From NCBI GenBank assembly GCA_963708165.1, contig OY970187.1:2666001-2730000 (forward strand): 64,000 bases of DNA, written 5' to 3'. Shown in pieces: positions 35,356 through 42,951 of this stretch (position 1 is the stretch's first letter; the number at the start of each line of letters is the position of its first letter). Made by a program: the position numbers and the translations under genes. The notes under the pieces were generated by a model that did no database searches, was not told the DNA's origin, and was given only the letters and a program-made list of their open reading frames with translations. This stretch comes from Rubricoccus sp963708165. Its GTDB lineage: Bacteria > Bacteroidota > Rhodothermia > Rhodothermales > Rubricoccaceae.

Positions 35356-37244
35356 GCGGTCGCCTCCTGTTCGGCGTACTGCAACTCGTACAGGCGCCGG
35401 TACAAGCCACCTTGTGTGAGCAACTCCTGATGTGTGCCACGCTCGCGGACCTCGCCGCGGTGGAGCACGAGAATCTGATCGGCGTGCTGCACGGTGGAGA
35501 GGCGGTGTGCCACGGCGACGGCGGTGCGGCCGTCCATGAGCGTGTCCAGCGCGCCCTGCACCGCCTCCTCGGTCTCGGTGTCCACGCTCGATGTCGCCTC
35601 GTCGAGCACCAGCACAGCCGGGTCGTACACGAGCGAGCGCACGAACGCCAAGAGCTGCCGCTGGCCCAGCGAGAGGTTCGCGCCGCGCTCCCCGACCGGC
35701 TGGTCGTACGCCAGAGGCAGACGCTCGATAAAGTGATCAGCCCCAACTGATTGCGCCGCCTCCTGAAGCCTCTGGCGCGTGACCGTCTCGTCGCCCAGCG
35801 ACACGTTTTCTGCGATGGTGCCGGAGAACAAGAACACATCTTGGAGCACCAGCCCGACCTGGCGCCGCAACTCCGCCAGAGGCAGCTCGCGCACGTCGAT
35901 GCCATCCACGAGAATGCGGCCGCGCTGGGGTTCGTAGAACCGAAGGAGGAGCGAGAGGATGGTCGTTTTGCCGGAGCCGGTGTGGCCGACGAGCGCGAGC
36001 GTGGAGCCCGGCTCGGCATCGAACGAGACGCCTTTGAGCACCCAGTTCCAGTCGGGCTCAGGGGAAGCGGAAAGCGGGATAAGGGAGGAGGGCAAAGGCG
36101 GGCTAGCGGCCCCATTCGTGTCCCCCCTTGCCCCTTCTCTCTTCTCGACTTGCCCTTCCGCAGGAAGCCTCTCGTAGGCAAACCACACGTCCTCGAACGT
36201 GATGCGGCCTCTGGCGCGACCGTTGGGGAGATGCGTGGGCGTGTCGGACTCCTCGACGGACTGGTCGTCGTCCAGCAACCCGAAGATGCGCTCGGATGAC
36301 GCGAGGGCGCTCTGGAGCGTCGTGAGCTGGTCCGAGAGGTTGCGGACGGGCTCGAAGAACATCCGCACGTACTGAATAAACGCGATCAGCGTGCCGACCG
36401 TCAGCGCCTCGCGCATGGCTTCGGTGCCGCCGTACCACAGCACGAGCCCCAACGCGCCAGAGGCGATTACGTCCACGACGGGGTAGAAGAGCGCGAACCA
36501 CCAGATGGTGTCGATGTGCGCGTCGCGGTGGTCGGCGTTGATGACCTCGAAGCGGCGCTGCTCCTCGTCCTCGCGCCCAAAAATCTGGACCACGCTCATG
36601 CCGCTGACGTGCTCCTGCACGAACGCGTTGAGCCGCGCGACCTGCTTGCGCGTCTCGCGGAAGGCCACGCGCATCTTGCGGCGGAAAAACTCCGTCGCGA
36701 AGATCATAAACGGCAGCGAGAGCATCGCGACGAGCCCCAATTCCACGTTCAGCGACAGCATGAACGCCATGATGAACACCAGCCGCGCCAGGTCGCCCAG
36801 GACCGTTACGAGCGCATTCGAGAGGAAGTCGCCCAGCGCTTCCACATCGCTCGTGGCGCGGGTGATCAGCGTGCCGATCGGGGTGCGGTCGAAAAAGCCC
36901 AGCCTCTGGCGCGCGATGTGCTTGAACACGCGTACGCGCAGGTCAAAGAGGGTCTTCTGCCCGATCCACTGCGTGAGGTAGCCGCGCGTAAACGCGAACA
37001 AGCCCTCGCCCGCCAGGATCAGGGCCAGCCATCCGACAATCTTGAGCAGCCCCGGTACATCGCCTTCGGTGATGTAGTTGTCGATCGCGACCTGGATCAG
37101 TCGCGGACGGAGCGGTCCCAGAAAGGCCGCGCCAAACGTGAGGATCAGTGCCAGCCCAACCCACCAGCGGTAGGGCCAGAGCACTGCCCCGAGCTTGCGG
37201 ATCAGCGTACGGTCGACGGGGAGGCGTGTCTTCGGTTCGGCCAT
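35352..37244 (-). CDS. ABC transporter, fused permease and ATPase (MsbA-like exporter)
   Basis: 630 residues in the half-transporter layout: six membrane segments between about 25 and 310, with the intracellular-loop marker LRVRVFKHIARQRLGFFDRTPIGTLITRATSDVEAL; then the nucleotide-binding domain with Walker A GHTGSGKTT (420-428), Q-loop LVLQDVFLF, signature LSLGQRQLL, Walker B VLVLDEAT and the H-loop AVAHRLST. Works as a homodimer or with a partner to export lipids, peptides or drugs. Between the A-loop tyrosine (VWFAYE) and the first strand (WVLKGVSF) sit about 37 extra residues, low in complexity and encoded by a purine/pyrimidine inverted repeat. ATG at 37244. No partner gene adjoins. Confidence 0.93.
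   Translation of the reverse strand: MAEPKTRLPVDRTLIRKLGAVLWPYRWWVGLALILTFGAAFLGPLRPRLIQVAIDNYITEGDVPGLLKIVGWLALILAGEGLFAFTRGYLTQWIGQKTLFDLRVRVFKHIARQRLGFFDRTPIGTLITRATSDVEALGDFLSNALVTVLGDLARLVFIMAFMLSLNVELGLVAMLSLPFMIFATEFFRRKMRVAFRETRKQVARLNAFVQEHVSGMSVVQIFGREDEEQRRFEVINADHRDAHIDTIWWFALFYPVVDVIASGALGLVLWYGGTEAMREALTVGTLIAFIQYVRMFFEPVRNLSDQLTTLQSALASSERIFGLLDDDQSVEESDTPTHLPNGRARGRITFEDVWFAYERLPAEGQVEKREGARGDTNGAASPPLPSSLIPLSASPEPDWNWVLKGVSFDAEPGSTLALVGHTGSGKTTILSLLLRFYEPQRGRILVDGIDVRELPLAELRRQVGLVLQDVFLFSGTIAENVSLGDETVTRQRLQEAAQSVGADHFIERLPLAYDQPVGERGANLSLGQRQLLAFVRSLVYDPAVLVLDEATSSVDTETEEAVQGALDTLMDGRTAVAVAHRLSTVQHADQILVLHRGEVRERGTHQELLTQGGLYRRLYELQYAEQEATA
36055..36170. repeat. In-frame inverted-repeat insertion inside the ABC transporter gene
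   Basis: On the plus strand a purine-rich arm (GCGGAAAGCGGGATAAGGG, GGAGGGCAAAGG) is followed by a pyrimidine-rich arm (CCCCCCTTGCCCCTTCTC, CTTGCCCTTCCGC); the arms are imperfectly complementary. It supplies the extra ~37 residues found between two conserved parts of the ATPase domain. It resembles the inverted repeat at 6846-6936 in composition and size. Confidence 0.6.
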
Positions 37245-37290
37245 TCGCCAGAGGCTACGCCGCGTCCGGCGTCGGCGCTCCCGCGCACGG

Positions 37291-37320
37291 CGTTTTCGCC
37301 AGAGGCGTTTTCGCCAGAGG
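37291..37320. repeat. Two tandem copies of CGTTTTCGCCAGAGG
   Basis: A 15-bp unit containing most of the 10-mer is repeated twice between the divergently transcribed ABC transporter and Uma2 genes. It is another 15-bp-period array. Confidence 0.8.
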
Positions 37321-37429
37321 TGTGCGCTGCGGCCTCTGGCGGAGCGTGGCCGCGATGGGGTCTGCCTTTGGAGCACGGACCTCCCAGCTACAGGCGTCGT
37401 ACCCTGTGTGTCCACCTTGCTACCGCGCT

Positions 37430-38062
37430 ATGTCCGAGGTTCTCACTCCGTCCGTTCTCGAACGCCAGCGGCCTCTGCGCGCGGGCGAGTTCGAGCAGAT
37501 GCTGAGCTCTGGGCTGTTCGAGGGCGAGCGCGTCGAACTCATCCACGGTCGCCTCGTGCTTCTCATGTCTCAAGGGCCGCGTCACGTCGGCCGCACCAAC
37601 TGGATTCAGACGCTTCTGACCGAGCGACTGGCAGAGGCATACGGACCTCGCCAGCGTGAGGTGATGGTTCAGGTGCAATCCAGCGCGCGGTTCGCCGAGG
37701 GCTCCTCGCCAGAGGCTGAACTGACGGTACCCGAGCCGGACCTCATGCTCGTCCCAGCGCCTCTGGCGTTCGCGGGCGGGCCGTACCAGCCCGAGGACGC
37801 GTACCTCGTGGTCGAGGTCGCGGATACCTCGCTCGCGCACGACCTCGCGGGGAAGAGCCGCGTGTACGCTGCGCTCGGCGTGCCGCTGGTGTGGGTCGTC
37901 GACCTTCCCAACCGCCGCTTGCACGTGCTTCAGCGCCCAGACCGCGACACGGCGACCTACGCGGAGGCGTCCGTGTACGAAGGCGAGGAAACCGTCGGGA
38001 TTGTCACGCTGCCGGATCTCGCGCTGGTTCAGGCGGAGGAGCTTTTCGCGCACATGGCCTGA
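37430..38062 (+). CDS. Uma2 family (DUF820) protein
   Basis: 210 residues. The PD-(D/E)XK-like Uma2 fold is shown by FEGERVELIHGRLVLLM (residues about 30-46), VPEPDLMLVPAPLAF with the conserved Pro-Asp, DAYLVVEVADTSLAHDLAGKSRVYAALGVPLVWVVDL with the Glu-x-x-Asp/Ser segment and Lys, and a closing VYEGEETVGIVTLPDLAL. Such proteins are abundant in cyanobacteria and some other phyla, and are predicted nucleases whose role is unproven. ATG at 37430 follows the usual family start. Confidence 0.88.
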   Translation: MSEVLTPSVLERQRPLRAGEFEQMLSSGLFEGERVELIHGRLVLLMSQGPRHVGRTNWIQTLLTERLAEAYGPRQREVMVQVQSSARFAEGSSPEAELTVPEPDLMLVPAPLAFAGGPYQPEDAYLVVEVADTSLAHDLAGKSRVYAALGVPLVWVVDLPNRRLHVLQRPDRDTATYAEASVYEGEETVGIVTLPDLALVQAEELFAHMA

Positions 38063-38180
38063 CGCCCGAGGCCTGGGGCGGTTGCGGTGTGCTCCCCACT
38101 AGCGCGGGCCAGGCGGCCGAGCGTGCCGCAACCGGGCCGCGGATGCCCCCGCAAGGCGTCCCTACTGTTGCGCCGAAGCC

Positions 38181-39116
38181 TTACGCCTCTGGCGGAAACA
38201 CCTCGACCGTTTTTAACTCCTCCGCCGCGTGTGCGTGCGGAAACACCTCGCGCGCCTCGGCAACGAGCCCGCGCAAATCTGTGTACCGCGCCGAGAAGTG
38301 CGTGAGCAGCAAGCCTCTGGCGCCAGAGGCGGCAGCCACCTCGGCAGCCTGGCGCGCGGTAGAGTGCCCGGTTTGCTCGGCGCGCGCCGCGTCGTCGTCG
38401 CCGAACGTGGCGTCGTGGATGAGCAGGTCTGCGCCAGAGGCCAGGGCGCGGTCGCCATCGCACGGCGCAGTGTCCAGGCAGTACGCGATGGCCGTGCCGG
38501 GCCGCTCCGGGCCGACGATAGCGTGGGGCAAAACCTCGCGGCCGTCTACGCTTACGGACTCGCCTTCCGCGAGCGTCCTGAAGTCAGGGCCGGGCGTGAC
38601 GCCCGCAGCAATGGCCGCCTGGGCATCGAAGACGCCAGCGCGCGGCGTCTCCTGGTATCGGTAGCCGAAGCAGGGCACGCGGTGCGCCAGAGGCCGCGCC
38701 TCGACGCGGAAGTCGTCGGTGGCGTATACGACCTCGTGCGTGGCGCTCTTGGGAAGCTCGGTGATGTCGAGCCGGAACGGGCCGTCGCCGAACGTGATGC
38801 CGGGCACGGCGCCGATAAAGTCGCGGAGGCCTTTGGGCCCGACGATCGCCAGCGGCCTCTGGCGGTCTTGCAGCCCGAGCGTGCTGATAAGGCCGGGCAG
38901 GCCAAAGAGGTGGTCGCCGTGGAGGTGCGTGACGAAGATGGCCTCCAGCTTGCCCCCGAGCAGTCCCGCGCGAAGAAGCTGGAGCTGCGTGCCCTCGCCA
39001 CAGTCGAACAGGAGCAGGCGCCCCTCGCGGCGCAGCGCGAGGCCCGAGAGGTGGCGGCCTCTGGCGGGAATGGCGCCGCCGACGCCGAGCGGCGTGACTT
39101 CGGTGGAAACAGACAT
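38181..39116 (-). CDS. rnz: Ribonuclease Z
   Basis: 311 residues. A metallo-beta-lactamase-fold endonuclease that trims the 3' ends of tRNA precursors. It shows VTPLGVGGAIPARGRHLSGLAL, FDCGEGTQLQLLRAGL, the zinc motif THLHGDHLFGLPG (63-75), the exosite-region sequence around 145-180 (HRVPCFGYRYQE), DLLIHDATFGDDDAARA, and the C-terminal LLLTHFSARYTD with the last metal histidine. ATG at 39116. The run of in-frame codons upstream is not conserved. No tRNA gene in the window lacks an encoded discriminator, but the initiator tRNA here has no encoded CCA, so an end-maturing nuclease is needed. Confidence 0.94.
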   Translation of the reverse strand: MSVSTEVTPLGVGGAIPARGRHLSGLALRREGRLLLFDCGEGTQLQLLRAGLLGGKLEAIFVTHLHGDHLFGLPGLISTLGLQDRQRPLAIVGPKGLRDFIGAVPGITFGDGPFRLDITELPKSATHEVVYATDDFRVEARPLAHRVPCFGYRYQETPRAGVFDAQAAIAAGVTPGPDFRTLAEGESVSVDGREVLPHAIVGPERPGTAIAYCLDTAPCDGDRALASGADLLIHDATFGDDDAARAEQTGHSTARQAAEVAAASGARGLLLTHFSARYTDLRGLVAEAREVFPHAHAAEELKTVEVFPPEA

Positions 39117-39306
39117 GGTGGGGAAGAGGGGCCGGGGCACAACCCGCCTCTGGCGCGAGAGGTCCGCGAGAGGGAGAGCCGCGCACGGCTGCGCGCCTCT
39201 GGCGCGTTCTGCATCACCGAGCGCGCAGTTTGCACCGCGCCACGCCAGAGGCGCTAGCACGAGGCCCCGGGCGTCCGTAGCCTCTTTGTCCTCTCCTGCC
39301 GCCATT

Positions 39307-40842
39307 ATGACCGTTCGTTTCGCCTTCGTCGCCCTCGCCGTTGCGCTCGCCGCACCCTGCCAGGGCCAGGGACCATCGTCGCAGAGCCCCTCTGCGCCTC
39401 TGGCGCCAGAGGCTGCCGTCCCCGCCGACGTGCCTGCCGTCGCACGCGAGTTTCGCGCCGCGTGGATTGCCACCGTCGACAACATCGACTGGCCGTCCAG
39501 CCGGGACCTGCCAGTCGTGGAGCAGAAGCGCGAGCTGCGCGCCATCATGGACCGCGCGCAGGCCATCGGCATGAACGCCATCGTGTTTCAGGTGCGCCCC
39601 ATGGCCGACGCGCTGTACGCCTCCGAACTGGAGCCGTGGAGCGAGTACCTGACCGGCGAGCAAGGCCGCGCGCCTTCGCCGATGTGGGACCCGCTACAGA
39701 CCGCCATCGAACTCGCGCACCAGCGCGGACTGGAACTGCACGCGTGGTTCAACCCCTACCGCGCGAGCCACCCCACGCAAAACCGCCCGCAGCACGAGTC
39801 CCACATCTCACGCCAGAGGCCAGATCTGGTGCGCACCTACGGCCGCTACCAGTGGATCGACCCGGGCGAGCCCGAGGCGACGGACCACTCCCTCGCGGTC
39901 ATCCTCGACGTGGTCAACCGCTACGACATCGACGGCGTGCACCTGGACGACTACTTCTACCCCTATCCCGAGAACGCCGACGGCCGCCGCGTGCAGTTTC
40001 CCGACGCCGAGTCCTACGCCCGCGCACAAGCCTCTGGCGTGACGCTAAGCCGCGACGACTGGCGCCGCAACAACGTCGACACGTTCGTCGAGCGGCTCTA
40101 CCGCGAGGTCAAGGCCGCGGACCCGCTCGTCAAAGTCGGCATCAGCCCGTTTGGCATCTGGCGCCCCGGCAACCCCGCGAGTGTGACCGGCTTCGACCAG
40201 TACGCCGAGATCTACGCCGACGCGCGCAAGTGGCAGCAGGAGGGATGGCTGGACTACCTCGCGCCGCAGCTCTACTGGAGCATCGACAGCCGCGGGCAGA
40301 GCTTCCCGGCGCTCCTGGGCTGGTGGGCCGAGCAGAATGACGCCGACCGCCACCTGTGGCCTGGCCTCTACGACAGCCGCTTGCTGCCGGGCGTGGGCAC
40401 GTGGAAGCCCAAGGAGATTCTGGATCAGGTCGCGCTCGTAGACCGCAACCGCACCGCCACGGGCACCATCCACTTCTCGATGAAGGTGCTGATGCCTGAG
40501 TACAGCGACCTCGGCGATCAACTCGCCAGAGGCCCGTGGGCCAAGCCCGCGCTCGTCCCCGCCTCGCCGTGGCTGGACGCCGACGCGCCTCTGGCGCCAG
40601 GCGTGCGCATGGAGGCCTCTGGCGGCGCGCAATGGTTGCGCCTGACCGCCTCGGGCGAGACGGTGCGCCGCTGGGTGATCCACGAGAAGCGCGGCGCCGA
40701 GTGGACGACCACGCTGCTCCCCGGCTGGCGCCTTACGCACACGCTCCGCGCCGACGCCTCTGGCGCGATGCCGGAGATGGTCGTCGTCTCGGCCGTCGAC
40801 CGCGCGGGCAACCAAGGCGAGGCAAGCGCGCTGGAGCTGTAG
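39307..40842 (+). CDS. GHL10-type (DUF187) glycoside hydrolase-like exported protein
   Basis: 511 residues. Signal peptide MTVRFAFVALAVALAAPCQGQ (a cysteine at 18 may instead be a lipidation site). The family domain begins EFRAAWIATVDNIDWPSS near residue 50 and includes MDRAQAIGMNAIVFQVRPMADALYASELEPWSEYLTG, GLELHAWFNPYRA, YDIDGVHLDDYFYPYP, ISPFGIWRPG and DYLAPQLYWSI. This is a TIM barrel thought to act on cell-wall or other glycans. A C-terminal Fn3-like region (PASPWLDAD..., VVSAVDRAGNQGEA) follows. It is paralogous to the gene at 62174, which has a T9SS tail instead. ATG at 39307. The MscS gene follows at once. Confidence 0.88.
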   Translation: MTVRFAFVALAVALAAPCQGQGPSSQSPSAPLAPEAAVPADVPAVAREFRAAWIATVDNIDWPSSRDLPVVEQKRELRAIMDRAQAIGMNAIVFQVRPMADALYASELEPWSEYLTGEQGRAPSPMWDPLQTAIELAHQRGLELHAWFNPYRASHPTQNRPQHESHISRQRPDLVRTYGRYQWIDPGEPEATDHSLAVILDVVNRYDIDGVHLDDYFYPYPENADGRRVQFPDAESYARAQASGVTLSRDDWRRNNVDTFVERLYREVKAADPLVKVGISPFGIWRPGNPASVTGFDQYAEIYADARKWQQEGWLDYLAPQLYWSIDSRGQSFPALLGWWAEQNDADRHLWPGLYDSRLLPGVGTWKPKEILDQVALVDRNRTATGTIHFSMKVLMPEYSDLGDQLARGPWAKPALVPASPWLDADAPLAPGVRMEASGGAQWLRLTASGETVRRWVIHEKRGAEWTTTLLPGWRLTHTLRADASGAMPEMVVVSAVDRAGNQGEASALEL

Positions 40843-40844
40843 GG

Positions 40845-42689
40845 GTGTTGTTGCGAGCGCCGCGCGAGAAAACGCCACGCCAGAGGCCCGGCCTCTGGCG
40901 CCTCGCGCTGGTCCTGCTCTGTCTCGCGGCCTCTGGCGCCAGAGGCCAGGGGGCGCCCGCGGTGTTCCAAGACTCGGTGCGCCGCGCGCAGATCGTACAG
41001 GGGGATACGCTTGTGACGGATAGCCTGGGGCGCGTCCTGTCAGACTCGGCCCGGACCGATCTCGACGCCGCCGCCATCGCGTCGCTCGGGGATACCACGG
41101 CGGTGCTCTCGGCGTCTGTGCTCGGCGAGGGCGTGCCCGTCACCCTGTTCGGCAGCAAGCTGTTCCAGATCTGGGGGCCGCTGGGCGACTTCACGCCAGA
41201 GGAGCGCGCCGAGCGGCTGTCGCTGCGGCTGGAGTCGTTCGCGCGAAACCGCGACCTGGACCCGGCCGCGCTTCGTGTGGTGGACGGCAACGAACTGACC
41301 GTGGTCGAGGTCGAGGAGTTGATCCTCATGTCTGTCACGGACGAGGACGCAGCGGCGCGAGGCATGACGCGCCGCGAGGTAGCGACGGCGTACGCGACGG
41401 ATATCGGGCGCGCCGTGCGGCAGTACCGTGAGCAGGTGACGGTGCGCGGTATCGCTCGGAACGCGCTCGTCTCGCTCGGGCTCGTCATCACGTTTCTGAT
41501 CCTACTCCGCGGCCTGAAACACGCGTACGGGTGGCTGGACCGGCGGACTGCTGCTGCCAGACGCTTGCTGGTGCGGCCGTTGCGGATTGGCTCGGTAGAG
41601 GTGATCGGGCGAGATCAGGTGTCGCGCTTTGGAAGGGCAATGGCGCGGATCGCGCGGCTGGCGGTTCGGCTGGTGCTGCTCTACTTCCTGCTCACCACCA
41701 TCTTCGGGCTGTTTCCGTGGACCCAAGAATGGAGCGAGCAACTGCTGCAGTATGCGCTCTCGCCGCTGAGGCGCCTGGGCGCGCTCATCCTGGAGGGAGC
41801 GCCCAACGTGCTCGCTATCGTGGTCATCATCGTGGTGATGCGCTGGGTGATCGGCGTCTCGGATTACCTCTTTCGGCAGGTGGAGGGCGGCACGGCGACC
41901 GTCGCGGGCTTTGCGCAGGAACTGGCAGAGCCGACGCGCAAAATCGCCAAGTTCTTGCTCGTGGTGCTCTCCATCATGCTCATCTACCCGTACACGCCCA
42001 TCGCGGAGAGCAAGGTGTTTCAGGGGCTGACGGTGTTTCTGGGCATTCTCTTCTCGCTGGGATCGTCCACCGCTATCGCGAACGTCGTGGCGGGCGTGGT
42101 GCTGACGTACACGCGCGCCTTCCGTCTGGGAGACCGCGTGAAGGTGGGCGACACGTTTGGGGACGTGGTGGAGAAGACATTCTTGGTGACGCGCATCCGC
42201 ACACCCAAAAACGAGGACGTGGCGGTGCCCAACGCGACGGTGCTCGGCAACCACATCGTCAACTACACGCGCATGAGCCGCGATGGGGAGGGTGTCATCT
42301 TGCACACGACCATCACCATCGGCTACGACGTGCCGTGGCCGCAGGTACACGCGCTCCTCCTCTCCGCCGCCAGAGGCACCGAGAACGTGCTCAGCTCGCC
42401 CGAGCCGTTCGTGCTCCAGACCTCGCTGGGCGATTTTTCTGTGGCCTACGAGCTCAACGCCTACACGCACGAGGTGCGGCGGATGGCCGCCACCTACTCC
42501 GAGATGCACCGCCGCATTCAGGACGCGTTCGCCGAAGCAGGCGTCGAAATCCTCTCACCGACCTACCACGCGCGTCGCGACGGGCCGTCCACGGTGCCGG
42601 ATGACGCGCTTCTGCGCGCGGGCATGGAGCCACGGATTGCGCCAGAGGCCTCTGGCGATGCGCCGCCGCCCTCGGTCTCGCCCGGTTGA
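40845..42689 (+). CDS. MscS-family mechanosensitive ion channel
   Basis: 614 residues, larger than MscS itself. A hydrophobic start (LALVLLCLAASGARGQ) looks like a signal peptide; residues about 35-190 form a periplasmic helical region; then membrane segments (ALVSLGLVITFLILLRGL, RLVLLYFLLTTIFGLFPW, VLAIVVIIVVMRWVIG, FLLVVLSIMLIYPYTPIA). The pore-lining helix and beta domain follow: LGSSTAIANVVAGVVLTYTRAFRLGDRVKVGDTFGDVVEKTFLVTRIRTPKNEDVAVPNATVLGNHIVNYT. It should open on membrane tension to release osmolytes. GTG at 40845, two bases after the preceding stop, is chosen because no ATG precedes the signal peptide; TTG at 40848 or 40851 is possible. Likely cotranscribed with the GHL10 gene. Confidence 0.9.
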   Translation: MLLRAPREKTPRQRPGLWRLALVLLCLAASGARGQGAPAVFQDSVRRAQIVQGDTLVTDSLGRVLSDSARTDLDAAAIASLGDTTAVLSASVLGEGVPVTLFGSKLFQIWGPLGDFTPEERAERLSLRLESFARNRDLDPAALRVVDGNELTVVEVEELILMSVTDEDAAARGMTRREVATAYATDIGRAVRQYREQVTVRGIARNALVSLGLVITFLILLRGLKHAYGWLDRRTAAARRLLVRPLRIGSVEVIGRDQVSRFGRAMARIARLAVRLVLLYFLLTTIFGLFPWTQEWSEQLLQYALSPLRRLGALILEGAPNVLAIVVIIVVMRWVIGVSDYLFRQVEGGTATVAGFAQELAEPTRKIAKFLLVVLSIMLIYPYTPIAESKVFQGLTVFLGILFSLGSSTAIANVVAGVVLTYTRAFRLGDRVKVGDTFGDVVEKTFLVTRIRTPKNEDVAVPNATVLGNHIVNYTRMSRDGEGVILHTTITIGYDVPWPQVHALLLSAARGTENVLSSPEPFVLQTSLGDFSVAYELNAYTHEVRRMAATYSEMHRRIQDAFAEAGVEILSPTYHARRDGPSTVPDDALLRAGMEPRIAPEASGDAPPPSVSPG

Positions 42690-42951
42690 GCCTCTAGGCG
42701 AGTGGGGCCTGTAGAGGCAGAGCGCGCGCCGCAGTCGGTGGGCGGACGCCTCAGCAAGGCCGTTCTACCGGGCTCGCGCGTTGGGCCCGCCCGTCTCGGC
42801 AGCCAGTGGAGGCCTCTGTCGCCAGAGGCTACGCGGAGCAGCCGCGCGCTTGGCGAACACGCCAGAGGCCGGTTCGGATCGTGCGGCAGAGTTACGCCGC
42901 GCCTCTGGCGGTCGGCTGTCGTAGCATCCCGCGACTCCTTTCCCCGCCCGC

